A stretch of DNA of 64,000 bases from Chthonomonas sp. UBA2387 (lineage in GTDB: Bacteria; Armatimonadota; Fimbriimonadia; Fimbriimonadales; Fimbriimonadaceae): contig DDSP01000048.1 in assembly GCA_002343445.1 (NCBI GenBank), forward strand, positions 5,086 through 69,085, given 5' to 3'. The number at the start of each line of letters is the position of its first letter. The stretch's first letter is position 1. Both the position numbers and the translations under genes were made by a program. Shown in pieces: positions 16,817-25,115 of the stretch. Under the pieces are notes generated by a model. The model was not told where the DNA came from and ran no database searches. It worked only from the letters and a program-made list of their open reading frames with translations.

Positions 16817-17598
16817 CACCCCATGACCTCTCGCACTCGGGTGGCCACGTCGGGTGCGCTGCAGAACTCGGTGCCGATCAGCACGGCGCGCGCTCCGGCC
16901 GCTTGAACCCGTTCGATGTCTTCGCGGCACCGCAGGGCGCTCTCGCTGACGGCCAGCACGCCTTCGGGAATCCAGGGGATGAGCCGTTCGCTGACGGCCA
17001 GATCGGTCTTGAACGTGGACAGGTTCCGGTTGTTGACGCCCACCAGCTTCGGCTTCAGGCGAAGCGCGGTCTTCAATTCGTCTTCGTCGTGGACTTCGAC
17101 CAGGACATCCAAGCCAAGTTCGATTGCCTCGCCGTAGAGTTCTTGAAGGAGCCCGGGGTCGAGCCCGGCGACGATGAGCAACACGGCATCCGCGCCCCAC
17201 GCTCTGGCCTCCAACAGTTGATAGCGATCGAAGACGAAGTCCTTGCGCAGGCAGGGCAGACCCGTGGCGGCCTTGGCGCGCCGGAGGTTTTCGGGCGAGC
17301 CCTGGAAGTAGACCTCGTCGGTGAGCACGCTCAGGGTGTGCGCCCCGGCGCGTTGGTAGGCGGTGGCGACTTCGACGGGGTCGAGACCGGCGCGGATCGT
17401 GCCTTGCGAGGGGCTGGCCTGCTTGACTTCGGCGATCAGGGCCACGGGCTGCGGGGCCGTTTCGAGGGCCCGGATGAACCCCAACGGGGCGGGAGCGGCA
17501 TGGGCCTCGCGTTGCAGGTCGAGGGTGGACTTCAGGGTCTTGGCGAGCCGAACTTCCTCGCGTTTGGTGGCGAAGATCTCGCGGAGTCGGTCGCTCAT
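16813..17598 (-). CDS. trpC: Indole-3-glycerol phosphate synthase
   Basis: 261 residues. Conserved TrpC elements: ALIAEVKQASPSQGTI (catalytic Lys and Glu region), YQRAGAHTLSVLTDEVYFQGS, LPCLRKDFVFDRYQL with the catalytic Lys, GADAVLLIVAGL, VEVHDEDEL, VGVNNRNLSTFKTDL, and AVSESALRCREDIERVQAAGARAVLIGTEF-type phosphate-binding end. It closes the indole ring in tryptophan synthesis. Its ATG overlaps the trpD stop (ATGA), and its stop overlaps trpF. No trpA, trpB or trpE is in the window, so the pathway is split across loci. Confidence 0.96.
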   Translation of the reverse strand: MSDRLREIFATKREEVRLAKTLKSTLDLQREAHAAPAPLGFIRALETAPQPVALIAEVKQASPSQGTIRAGLDPVEVATAYQRAGAHTLSVLTDEVYFQGSPENLRRAKAATGLPCLRKDFVFDRYQLLEARAWGADAVLLIVAGLDPGLLQELYGEAIELGLDVLVEVHDEDELKTALRLKPKLVGVNNRNLSTFKTDLAVSERLIPWIPEGVLAVSESALRCREDIERVQAAGARAVLIGTEFCSAPDVATRVREVMGW

Positions 17599-18626
17599 GG
17601 TTGCGACGGCACCAATTGCTGGGTCGTGTAGATGATGGCTTCGAGTTTGGTCATGGTCAGCCCGTTGCGGATGGCCGCGCGGGCTTTTGCTGCGGCTTCG
17701 CTGAGATTGGATGCCGCGCCGCCGAGCCAGATGGCGGCCGCCGCGCCGGGAATGATGGCCAAACTGCGTGGCGAGTTGACCTCGTAGATGGCTTCGCGCA
17801 GGATTTCGGCATTGGTCTCGACGTCCACTCCGGGGAGGATGTCGTTGGGTTCGACGCGCTTCAGTCCCAGTTCTTCCGGGGTGATCGTCTTCATCTCGAC
17901 CGCTCCGTCGCGCAGTTCGGCCACGTAGGTGGCGGCGACCGGGGAGATTTCGTCGAGGCCGTCTTCGCTGTGGACGACCATTGCGCGGTCCGATCCCAGC
18001 ATGCGGAGCGCTTCGGCCATCGGCCGCAGCATGGCGCGATCGTAGACGCCGATCAGTTGCCGCTTCGCTCCCGCCGGGTTCGCCAAGGGTCCGAGCTGGT
18101 TGAACACCGTTCGGACGCCGAGTTCGCGGCGAGCTTTGCCCACGAACCGCATCGCGGGATGGTGCGTGGGTGCGAAGAGAAACACGAACCCGCACCGCTC
18201 CAGCACTTTGGACAGCACTTCGGGGTCGTCGGAGAATCGGACGCCGAGTTGCTCCAACACGTCGGCGGAGCCGCAGGAACTGGTCACGCCACGGTTGCCG
18301 TGTTTGGCGACCTTCGCACCCGCCGAAGCGGCCACGATGGCGGCAGCGGTGGACATGTTGAAGCTGGGTTTGCCGCCGCCGGTGCCGCACGTGTCCACCA
18401 ATCGCTCGAATCGGTGGTCGAGCATGGTGGCCTTGGCGCGCATGGCTCGGGCGAAGCCGACCAATTCGTCGGGGACGACGCCTTTCATGCGCAACGCCAG
18501 CAAAACGCCTCCGATCTGGGCGTCGGTGGCCTGGCCCTCCATCAGCCAGTCCATCAGGCCCTCGGCTTGATGGGCCGCGAGGTCCCGACGGTCCACGAGC
18601 TGCTGGAGGGTCTCGGCGAAATGCAT
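17595..18626 (-). CDS. trpD: Anthranilate phosphoribosyltransferase
   Basis: 343 residues. The glycine-rich pyrophosphate loop is intact (VDTCGTGGGKPSFNMSTAAA). KHGNRGVTSSCGSADVLEQLG carries the anthranilate-site residues; HHPAMRFVGKARRELGVRTVFNQLGPLANPAGA is the typical central block. It transfers phosphoribose from PRPP to anthranilate. It is the first gene of the minus-strand trp unit. TAGAAT (18646 down to 18641) lies 14 bp before the ATG and probably serves as the -10 box. Confidence 0.96.
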   Translation of the reverse strand: MHFAETLQQLVDRRDLAAHQAEGLMDWLMEGQATDAQIGGVLLALRMKGVVPDELVGFARAMRAKATMLDHRFERLVDTCGTGGGKPSFNMSTAAAIVAASAGAKVAKHGNRGVTSSCGSADVLEQLGVRFSDDPEVLSKVLERCGFVFLFAPTHHPAMRFVGKARRELGVRTVFNQLGPLANPAGAKRQLIGVYDRAMLRPMAEALRMLGSDRAMVVHSEDGLDEISPVAATYVAELRDGAVEMKTITPEELGLKRVEPNDILPGVDVETNAEILREAIYEVNSPRSLAIIPGAAAAIWLGGAASNLSEAAAKARAAIRNGLTMTKLEAIIYTTQQLVPSQP

Positions 18627-18720
18627 GGTGCGTGGCTCCCATTCTAGTCCGTCGGGGCCCCTTTTGGCGTGTTTCGCCTAGACGCGGGTCCTTGCCGAGG
18701 CGAAACGGGCCATCCGGCCC

Positions 18721-18747
18721 TTGCGTTTGAGCGGACTGTGGTATATT
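18721..18747 (+). promoter_or_regulatory. Probable promoter of the RRM gene
   Basis: TTGCGT (18721-18726) and TATATT (18742-18747) are spaced 15 bp, somewhat short. The 5' untranslated region would be about 115 nt and includes a small hairpin (CGGGC-CTGA-GCCCG, 18841-18854) just before the ribosome-binding site. Long structured leaders are common for cold-induced RNA-binding proteins. Confidence 0.55.
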
Positions 18748-18870
18748 CGCCGCGTTACGGTCTTGACTCGAGTGTTTCCCAAGATTCCGCGCTCCGCGAG
18801 TTTTGTAAGAAGCGAAAGGACAATGACGTACGAAACTCGGCGGGCCTGAGCCCGCTCTCGGAGGCCTATC

Positions 18871-19242
18871 TTGGCAAACAAAACCCTATACGTTGGCAAT
18901 CTGTCTTACTCCAGCACGGAGGAGACCCTTCTCTCTGCGTTCGCGCCCTATGGCGCGTCGAGCGCCCGCATCGTCGAAGGCCGTGGTTTCGGCTTCGTGG
19001 ATGTGGACGCCGACCAACTCGAGGCAGCGATCGGCGACAAGCACGGTTCGCAGCTTGACGGCCGCACCCTCACGGTGAACGAAGCCCGACCCCGCGGCGA
19101 AGGCGGCGGCGGTGGCGGCGGTGGTCGCTCCGGCGGCTACGGCGGCGGTGGCGGCGGTGGTCGCTCCGGCGGTGGCGGCGGCTACGGTGGCGGCGGTGGT
19201 CGCTCCGGTGGCGGTCGCTCCGGCGGCGGCGGTCGCTGGTAA
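18871..19242 (+). CDS. Glycine-rich RRM RNA-binding protein
   Basis: 123 residues. One RNA recognition motif occupies residues 1-75 with RNP2 (LYVGNL) and RNP1 (RGFGFVDV), including the aromatic RNA-stacking positions. A low-complexity tail (about 76-123) of Gly with Arg-Ser and Tyr (RSGGYGGGG-type repeats) follows, as in cyanobacterial and chloroplast-type cold-induced Rbp proteins. It starts with TTG preceded by GGAGG at 6 bp. It probably acts as an RNA chaperone in the cytoplasm; the Gly/Arg tail may promote multivalent binding. The gene is monocistronic, bounded by a promoter and a strong terminator. Confidence 0.92.
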   Translation: MANKTLYVGNLSYSSTEETLLSAFAPYGASSARIVEGRGFGFVDVDADQLEAAIGDKHGSQLDGRTLTVNEARPRGEGGGGGGGGRSGGYGGGGGGGRSGGGGGYGGGGGRSGGGRSGGGGRW

Positions 19243-19268
19243 GCGTTCCGCTTCGACGACTCTCTCAG

Positions 19269-19300
19269 GGCCCGCTCTTCGGAGCGGGCCTTGTTGTTTT
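19269..19300 (+). terminator. Strong intrinsic terminator after the RRM gene
   Basis: A perfect 9-bp stem (19269-19277 with 19282-19290) closed by a TTCG tetraloop, followed directly by TTGTTGTTTT. This is the clearest Rho-independent terminator in the window. Confidence 0.92.
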
Positions 19301-19397
19301 GGGGTTGGCGTTTTGCGGTCGCCTTGTGCGACATGTCCCCCCGCAAGCGGTGGAGAAGCCTCAGCCTAAGCAGGCTCGGTTCGGTCTACCATAGGCC

Positions 19398-20861
19398 ATG
19401 TGGATCGCCGACGCTGAGCGCTCCCGGATCATCGACCAACGAGCCATCCACGAGTTCGGCATCCCCTCGCGAGACCTGATGGAGCGGGCGGGGCGAGCCG
19501 TGTTCGAAGCCCTGCTCCCCTTGGCCGCCGGCAAGCGCCGGATCGTGGTCTTCTCTGGGCCGGGCAACAACGGCGGCGACGGGTTCGTCGTGGCGCGGCT
19601 GGCGCACGAGCATGGCCTCCCGGTGGTCTGTTGCGCCTTCTCCGCCGATCGCATGTCCCCAGGTTGCCGCGAGCAGCGGGACCTGGCTACTGCGGCGGGC
19701 GTTCAGGTGGTCGAAGGTGCAAGACTCATGGCCAGCCTCGGCCCCGACGATCTGGTGGTGGACGCCTTGCTGGGAACGGGGGCGACCGGCGAGCCGCGCG
19801 GCCCCGTCGCCGACGCCATCCGCGCCATCGCCGCCTCGGGCGCGCCTTGCGTGGCCGTGGACATCCCGAGCGGCATCGCTTGCGACACGGGCCGCGCACT
19901 GGGGCCGTATGTCCGAGCGGCGAAGACGGTCACGTTCGGCCTGCCCAAGCCGTTCCTCTTCTTGGCCGACGGGCTGGAGGCCTCGGGCGAGTGGACCGTG
20001 GCCGAGATCGGCTTCGCGAAGGAACTGCTCGGCGAGCCGACCGGGGTCCTCCTTCTCGACCACGAATGGGTCGGGGCACGCCTGCCGCGCCGCTCGCGCA
20101 ACAGCCACAAGGGCGCGAACGGCAGCGTGCTCGTCGTCGCCGGCAGCGAGCGGATGACCGGTGCTGCGGTGCTGGCCGCCACGGGGGCCCTGCGCGCCGG
20201 GGCTGGCCTGGTCACCGTGGCCGGGGGTTCCGAGGTCTGCCGCGCCATCCAGGCCCAACTGCCCGAGGCGATGGTGTTGCCCCTGACCGATGCCGCCGAC
20301 CTGCTGGCGTTTCAGGGCCGGGTGGACGCTTTGGTGTTCGGGCCGGGGTTGACGCCGCCCGTGGCCCGGTCGCTGGCGGCCAGCCTGGCTCCGCATTGGG
20401 CCAAGCCCGTGGTGCTCGATGCCGACGCCTTGGGGCCGGAGATGCCCGCGTGGCCGGGGCCGGTGGTGCTCACGCCCCACCCCGGCGAACTGGGGCGCAT
20501 GCTGGGTTGCTCGGCGGGCCAGGTGCAAGCCGACCGGTGGGCGTGCGCGCGGCGGGCCGCCGAGCGGTTCGGCGCGACCGTGTCGCTCAAGGGAGCGGCC
20601 AGCGTCGTCGCGTCGCCTTCGGGCGGGCTGTGGGTGAACGCGACGGGCAACCCCGGCATGGCGGCGGGCGGCATGGGCGACGTGCTGGCCGGGGTCGTTG
20701 GGACCTTGCTGGCGCAAGGCCTCTCGCCCGAGGACGCTGCGGCGTGCGGGATGTTCTGGCACGGTGCGGCGGGCGACGCGTGCGCCGCCGAGATCGGTCA
20801 GGCGGGGTTCTTGGCGAGCGAATTGGCGTCCGCGCTGCCCCGGACTTGGGCCGAAGGGTGA
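19398..20861 (+). CDS. nnr: Bifunctional NAD(P)H-hydrate repair enzyme (epimerase and ADP-dependent dehydratase)
   Basis: 487 residues. The YjeF N-terminal epimerase domain (1 to about 205) has VVFSGPGNNGGDGFVVARL and VDALLGTGATGEPRGP with VAVDIPSGIACDTG. The C-terminal ribokinase-like dehydratase (about 215-487) has SHKGANGSVLVVAGS, VLTPHPGELGRML and NATGNPGMAAGGMGDVLAG, the nucleotide-binding end. Together they repair hydrated NADH and NADPH in the cytosol. TACCAT (19387-19392) ends 5 bp before the ATG and no Shine-Dalgarno is seen. It is followed by a repeat-filled 328-bp gap. Confidence 0.95.
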   Translation: MWIADAERSRIIDQRAIHEFGIPSRDLMERAGRAVFEALLPLAAGKRRIVVFSGPGNNGGDGFVVARLAHEHGLPVVCCAFSADRMSPGCREQRDLATAAGVQVVEGARLMASLGPDDLVVDALLGTGATGEPRGPVADAIRAIAASGAPCVAVDIPSGIACDTGRALGPYVRAAKTVTFGLPKPFLFLADGLEASGEWTVAEIGFAKELLGEPTGVLLLDHEWVGARLPRRSRNSHKGANGSVLVVAGSERMTGAAVLAATGALRAGAGLVTVAGGSEVCRAIQAQLPEAMVLPLTDAADLLAFQGRVDALVFGPGLTPPVARSLAASLAPHWAKPVVLDADALGPEMPAWPGPVVLTPHPGELGRMLGCSAGQVQADRWACARRAAERFGATVSLKGAASVVASPSGGLWVNATGNPGMAAGGMGDVLAGVVGTLLAQGLSPEDAAACGMFWHGAAGDACAAEIGQAGFLASELASALPRTWAEG

Positions 20862-20905
20862 CACTTGAGGCCGCGCCTTCTGGTTCGCCGCTGGCCCGGG
20901 GCCAG

Positions 20906-21007
20906 CGGTGTCGAAGGGGCCGCTAAGCCCAGTGCGTCCGCTTCGAGACGCCCCGAAGTTACGTCGTCCCAGAACCAAAGACCTCGCCCGGGGCTCCTCA
21001 GCGTGAC
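20906..21007. repeat. 102-bp intergenic repeat, copy 1
   Basis: It begins CGGTGTCGAAGGGG and ends CTCCTCAGCGTGAC. It is nearly identical (99 of 102 by eye) to 21084-21185 in the same orientation. It occupies the gap between nnr and the STAND gene, which otherwise holds no ORF. The sequence contains GTCGAAGG and CAGCGTGAC ends, reminiscent of dispersed bacterial intergenic repeats. Confidence 0.85.
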
Positions 21008-21083
21008 CCTTGAGGGGTGTGGGATGAATGTCACCCTGAGCCCGCGCTCCTGACTTTGCGCTTCGCTGAAGCCAAAGGTGGCG

Positions 21084-21185
21084 CGGTGTCGAAGGGGACG
21101 CTAAGCCCAGTGCGTCCGCTTCGAGACGCCCCGAAGTTGCGTCGTCCCAGAACCAAGGACCTCGCCCGGGGCTCCTCAGCGTGAC
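21084..21185. repeat. 102-bp intergenic repeat, copy 2
   Basis: Second copy of the repeat, offset by 178 bp and differing at three positions. Its end lies 4 bp from the stop codon of the minus-strand STAND gene. A related GTCACCCTGAGC motif at about 21030 lies between the copies, and variants recur near 63497 and 63725. Confidence 0.85.
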
Positions 21186-21189
21186 ACAC

Positions 21190-24100
21190 CTACTCGGCAC
21201 CTTTAGCGAGGTCGAGGATTCGTTGCGCAAGTTCGGGGTGGTTGCGTTCGAGCGCGCGGACCAGCATCGCCACGAGTTCATCGAAGCGTCCGGCTATGCG
21301 TGCCGCCGGGGACGTGTCCTCCACGCAACGGCGCACGATGGCTTCGGCGTCCGTTGGGTCGTCGGGAGCGGCCAAGCGGTAGCGCAGGGCCATTGCTCTC
21401 AGGGCCTTCAGAGCGAAGTCGGCGAATCGCGCAGCGAGGGGCACCAAGATCGCAAGGGCTTGGTCGTAGTCGGCAAGGGCAGGGTCCGACGCTTCTGGCT
21501 CAAGCGCGTTGCCCCGGTTCACGTGGGCGTTGGCGAGGTCGTTGCGCAACGCGGGGTCCCATCGTCCCTGGGGTTCGAGCAGTTCCCTGAGGTCCTCCAT
21601 GATCTGGATGGCCCTGCCGTAGTCCCCGACCGCCGCCTTGAGGTCGGGCACGTGCGCAAGCGCGTTGCCCCGGTTCATGTAGGCGCCTGCGAGGTCGTTG
21701 CGCAACTTGGGGTCCCATCGTTTCTGGGGTTCGAGCAGGTCTCTGAGGCCCTCCATGATCCCGATGGCCCTGCCGTAGTCCCCGACCGCCGCCTGCAGGT
21801 CGGGCACGTGCGCAAGCGCGTTGCCCCGGTTCATGTAGGCGCCTGCGAGGCCGTTGCGCAACTCGGGATCCCATCGTCCTTGGGGTTCAAGTTCTTTCCT
21901 GAGGTCCTCCCTGATCCGGATGGCCCTGCCGTAGTCCTTGACCGCCGCGTTCAGGTCGGGCATATGCTGCAGCGCGACGCCCCGGTTCATGTAGGCGCTG
22001 GCGAGGTCGTTGCGCAACCCGGGGTCCCATCGTTCCAGGGCCCATCGTTCCAGGGGTTCGAGCAGTTCCCTGAGGTCCTCCCTGATCCGGATGGCCCTGC
22101 CGTAGTCCTCGACCGCAGCGTTCAGGTCGGGCAGGCCCCGTCGCGCGTTGCCCCGGTTCATGTAGGCACCGGCGAGGTCGTTGCGCAACGCGGGGTCCCA
22201 TCGTCCCTGGGGTTCGAGCAGTTCCCTGAGGTCCTCCATGATCTGGATGGCCCTGCCGTAGTCCCCGACCGCCGCCTTGAGGTCGGGCACGTGCGCAAGC
22301 GCGTTGCCCCGGTTCATGTAGGCGCCTGCGAGGTCGTTGCGCAACTTGGGGTCCCATCGTCCCTGGGGCTCGAGTTCGTCTCGGAGCGCCTCCATGATCG
22401 CGATGGCGGCGCCGTAGGCGTCCACCGCCGCCTTCACGTCGGGCACGCCCAGCAATGCGACGCCCCGGTTCGTGTAGGCGGCTGCGAGGTTGTTGCGCAA
22501 CGCGGGGTCCCATCGTCCCTGGGGTTCGAGAAGGTCGCGCACGCCCTCGGACAGGGCGACGATGCCATCCCAAAGAACGGTGGCCCGGGCAAAGTCTCGA
22601 TCCGTCATGGCTTGCAGCGCCGACTCCCAAAGCGGACCCTTATACGCCCACACCCGCTGCAGCAAGGCGTCCGCGACCTCGCCGGACACGGCTTCCAAGG
22701 AACGCCGATGGTGAACGCGGTGCAGGGCAAGGGCGTCGGGGTCGAGGGTCGAGGTCACGGGCGCGAGCAGACGACGGTCCACCAGCGAAGCCACATAGAA
22801 GGCGGCCGGGCGCGGGTCGCCAAGCGCGTTGGTGCCCCACTCCAGGTCGGTCCCTTGGTCCTGAGCCAGCAGGTCCTCCAACCAAGCGCGGGGGAACCCG
22901 GACTCGGGGAGCCGCGCCGCCAGGTCGAGCGCCCGCAACTCCGCCGGGTGGAGCGAGGCGCGCAAGTGGTCCAAGATGTCTTGCGCTCGATGGGGGTAAC
23001 CCTCGACCGCAGGCAACTTCGCCGTGGGAAGGTTCCGGAGCCACGCCGCGTACTTCGGCAGGTCGGGCGACCGGTCCGCTTGCATGGTCGCCACCACAGC
23101 CGAAACGAACACGGCGATCCGATGGGTGTCGGCCAAGACTTGCTGGACGTCCGGATCTTCGAGACGCGCATCGGGGACGGCCTGTTGCAACAGTTCCAGC
23201 GCTTCCTCTTCGGTGAGTTGGTCCACGATCAGTTGGGACTTCGGCAGGACGTTGGGGTCGCGCGTGGTGACCAAGATGCGGCAGTGCTCTCCTGGGAGCC
23301 ATCCATCGCTTCCGTACTTCTCGAACTGCGCCTTGTCCTCCACATTGTCGAGGATGAGCAGATGGGGCTTGCCAGCAGATCGGGACAGGGCGTTCAGCAC
23401 CCGCTGGGCGCGTTCTTCTTGGGTCTTGTGGGCGTCGGAGTGGCCGTGGTAATCGGCGTAGAGCGCGTCCAACCGTGCATGGTTCGCGCAACCCAGCACC
23501 ACGATGTGCTCGTAGCAATCCCGATAGCGACGGGCGTAGAGGTGGGTCAGGACCGTCTTGCCAACGCCTCCGTCGCCGAATGCCGCCACGGAGGTCGCCG
23601 CGACCGAGTTGTCTGCGAGGAGCCGCCTGTGGAGGTCTGCGAGGAGCCCTTCGCGTTGGACGAAGGCTTGGCCAGTCTCCGGCGGCAGGTTGGTGCGGAG
23701 GACGAACGCAGCCCCTTGGGTGACGGCCTCATGGATCTCCTTGACTTGGGTGTACGTCTCGTTGACGGTGACCTCTGTCCGGTTGACCGTGCCCTGGATA
23801 TCCCGGAGCAATTGGGTTTGTTTCTCGATCGCTTCGGTCAGCGGCTGGAAGGGCTCGCCCGCGAACGCGCGCACGACCGTGTCGCGATCGCTCGCGAGGA
23901 GATTGGCGATGTCCGCCTGCAACTGGGCCACCGCGCCTTCGATGCGCTCAACGCTCGCCCCGGTCGCTTGAAGCAAGTAAAAGAACGTCTTGTCGCGAAG
24001 GACCTCGTTGCTTGCGACTTCCTGGGCATACGCCAGCCGCATTGCCTCGAAGATCGGCTGCCGCATGGCTTCCAGGCAACGCTGCGCTTCCTTGACTGAC

Positions 24101-24687
24101 GTGTCGGGGCGGAGGCGATTCAAACTCGCACGCTGGGCTATGTTGCACGGGATGCTCTTGGGGCGCTTGTAGACGCTGATCAGGTAGGCGCAGACATCGC
24201 GCCAAAGCAGGTCCTCGAGGGCTTTGGGATCGCTCAGGTCGCGGAGCACTTGGGCCTCCATGTTCTCGCCCAAGTTGCCGAGGTCGTTGGCTTTGTGGAA
24301 GATGATGGCCACACGCTTGGGGTCGTCGAGCGTCAGGCGCAGGGCCCGCTCCCAGAACTTCGCCAACCCTTGACACTTGGGCCCGCTCTCGGCAATCATC
24401 AACTTGGCGATCGCGTCGGCGATGGCCTTGAAAATGGTGTGGTTGAGGGCGATTTCCTTATCGCGCTTGCGGTTGTTGAGCCATTTGTCGAGCCGGCCCG
24501 GAAGGATCGCCTGGAGGAATCCCGCGCCGCCTGCGGCCAGCGCCGTCGCTAGAGCGGGGGAGCAAACCCCGGCCAGGCCCGCTCCCAACGCGCCGCCGTA
24601 GTAGGCCCCAAGCGGCCCCAACGCGGCAAAGCCCGCCACCGAAGCGACGATCATGGCGCCCTTCTGGACATCTATGCCGGAACCCAT
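21190..24687 (-). CDS. STAND (NB-ARC) ATPase with TPR repeats and hydrophobic N-terminus, NLR-like
   Basis: 1165 residues. Residues about 10-63 form a Gly/Ala-rich hydrophobic stretch (for example ASVAGFAALGPLGAYYGGAL) able to insert in membranes. A helical region of about 65-330 follows. The NB-ARC NTPase has Walker A GDGGVGKT (371-378), Walker B LLILDN (443-448), the RILVTTRD motif (about 470-477) and a winged-helix end with LHRVHHRR at the position of the MHD motif. From about 721 there are seven TPR-like units of 52 residues. The order effector-NTPase-TPR is that of bacterial NLR-like anti-phage and signalling ATPases: ligand binding to the TPRs would trigger oligomerisation and the N-terminal effector. 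The membrane effector is inference. TATAAT lies 9 bp before the ATG. Confidence 0.85.
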   Translation of the reverse strand: MGSGIDVQKGAMIVASVAGFAALGPLGAYYGGALGAGLAGVCSPALATALAAGGAGFLQAILPGRLDKWLNNRKRDKEIALNHTIFKAIADAIAKLMIAESGPKCQGLAKFWERALRLTLDDPKRVAIIFHKANDLGNLGENMEAQVLRDLSDPKALEDLLWRDVCAYLISVYKRPKSIPCNIAQRASLNRLRPDTSVKEAQRCLEAMRQPIFEAMRLAYAQEVASNEVLRDKTFFYLLQATGASVERIEGAVAQLQADIANLLASDRDTVVRAFAGEPFQPLTEAIEKQTQLLRDIQGTVNRTEVTVNETYTQVKEIHEAVTQGAAFVLRTNLPPETGQAFVQREGLLADLHRRLLADNSVAATSVAAFGDGGVGKTVLTHLYARRYRDCYEHIVVLGCANHARLDALYADYHGHSDAHKTQEERAQRVLNALSRSAGKPHLLILDNVEDKAQFEKYGSDGWLPGEHCRILVTTRDPNVLPKSQLIVDQLTEEEALELLQQAVPDARLEDPDVQQVLADTHRIAVFVSAVVATMQADRSPDLPKYAAWLRNLPTAKLPAVEGYPHRAQDILDHLRASLHPAELRALDLAARLPESGFPRAWLEDLLAQDQGTDLEWGTNALGDPRPAAFYVASLVDRRLLAPVTSTLDPDALALHRVHHRRSLEAVSGEVADALLQRVWAYKGPLWESALQAMTDRDFARATVLWDGIVALSEGVRDLLEPQGRWDPALRNNLAAAYTNRGVALLGVPDVKAAVDAYGAAIAIMEALRDELEPQGRWDPKLRNDLAGAYMNRGNALAHVPDLKAAVGDYGRAIQIMEDLRELLEPQGRWDPALRNDLAGAYMNRGNARRGLPDLNAAVEDYGRAIRIREDLRELLEPLERWALERWDPGLRNDLASAYMNRGVALQHMPDLNAAVKDYGRAIRIREDLRKELEPQGRWDPELRNGLAGAYMNRGNALAHVPDLQAAVGDYGRAIGIMEGLRDLLEPQKRWDPKLRNDLAGAYMNRGNALAHVPDLKAAVGDYGRAIQIMEDLRELLEPQGRWDPALRNDLANAHVNRGNALEPEASDPALADYDQALAILVPLAARFADFALKALRAMALRYRLAAPDDPTDAEAIVRRCVEDTSPAARIAGRFDELVAMLVRALERNHPELAQRILDLAKGAE
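21425..22527 (-). repeat. Tandem 156-bp TPR-encoding repeats within the STAND gene
   Basis: Seven units with the core RWDPxLRNDLAGAYMNRG then PDLxAAVxDYGRAI. Units 2 and 6 are nearly identical even in DNA, as are the beginnings of units 3 and 7; unit 4 carries a 5-residue insertion from a local duplication (ERWALERW). Such nucleotide-level identity means recent duplication or gene conversion, so copy number may vary between strains. Confidence 0.9.
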
Positions 24688-24696
24688 AAGATCTTG

Positions 24697-24702
24697 ATTA
24701 TA
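24697..24702 (-). promoter_or_regulatory. Extended -10 promoter of the STAND gene
   Basis: On the minus strand the sequence reads TGATATAAT, a consensus extended -10 element, 9 bp before the ATG at 24687. No -35 box is obvious. The transcript would start at or very near the ATG. The divergent VOC gene has CATAAT at 24727-24732, so two promoters share 51 bp. Confidence 0.65.
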
Positions 24703-24738
24703 TCACTTCCCGGCGCTAGTCGCGACCATAATGCGCGC

Positions 24739-25107
24739 ATGAGCCGAACCCGATTCGAGAACATTATCGCCGTGTTGCGCGTGGCCGATTTGCAGCGCAG
24801 CATCGCGTTCTACCGCGACCATTTGGGCTTCGAGGAGCAGTGGGGATGCGAGGCGGGGAGCCCCATCGGGTCCGTCGGACGGGATGGACAGGCCATCATG
24901 CTCTCGACGATGGAAGAGTCGGGGCCGACCACGCTTTGGATGGGGGTCAACGACATCTTGCCCGTCGTCGAGCGGTTGCAGGCGGCCGGCGCGACCATGA
25001 TCCACCCGCCGCAGAATCGCCCGTGGGCGTACGAAGTTCGGTTCAACGACCCCGACGGGCACGTGCTGTGGTTCGGTTCGGACCCCCTCCCCGAACCCGC
25101 CGGGTGA
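24739..25107 (+). CDS. VOC-fold glyoxalase/bleomycin-resistance family protein
   Basis: 122 residues with the beta-alpha-beta-beta-beta VOC pattern twice: ENIIAVLRVADLQRSIAFYRDHLGFEE opens the first half, and VRFNDPDGHVLWFGSD is the typical ending, with the metal-ligand Glu position replaced (HVLWFG). Substrate unknown; members include lyases, dioxygenases and drug-binding proteins. CATAAT (24727-24732) ends 6 bp before the ATG, without a Shine-Dalgarno. It is transcribed divergently from the STAND gene and ends 8 bp from the convergent lipoprotein gene. There is no evidence that it works with the STAND protein. Confidence 0.85.
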   Translation: MSRTRFENIIAVLRVADLQRSIAFYRDHLGFEEQWGCEAGSPIGSVGRDGQAIMLSTMEESGPTTLWMGVNDILPVVERLQAAGATMIHPPQNRPWAYEVRFNDPDGHVLWFGSDPLPEPAG

Positions 25108-25115
25108 CGGCTCGG

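Noticed and set aside
21181..24099. A 972-residue plus-strand open frame opposite the STAND gene
   Set aside because: It is the antisense of the STAND gene with repetitive low-complexity sequence; the minus frame has the NTPase and TPR motifs.
24687..25107. VOC protein as a partner of the STAND protein
   Set aside because: It is divergent and belongs to a general enzyme superfamily; shared promoter space alone is not evidence of a joint system.
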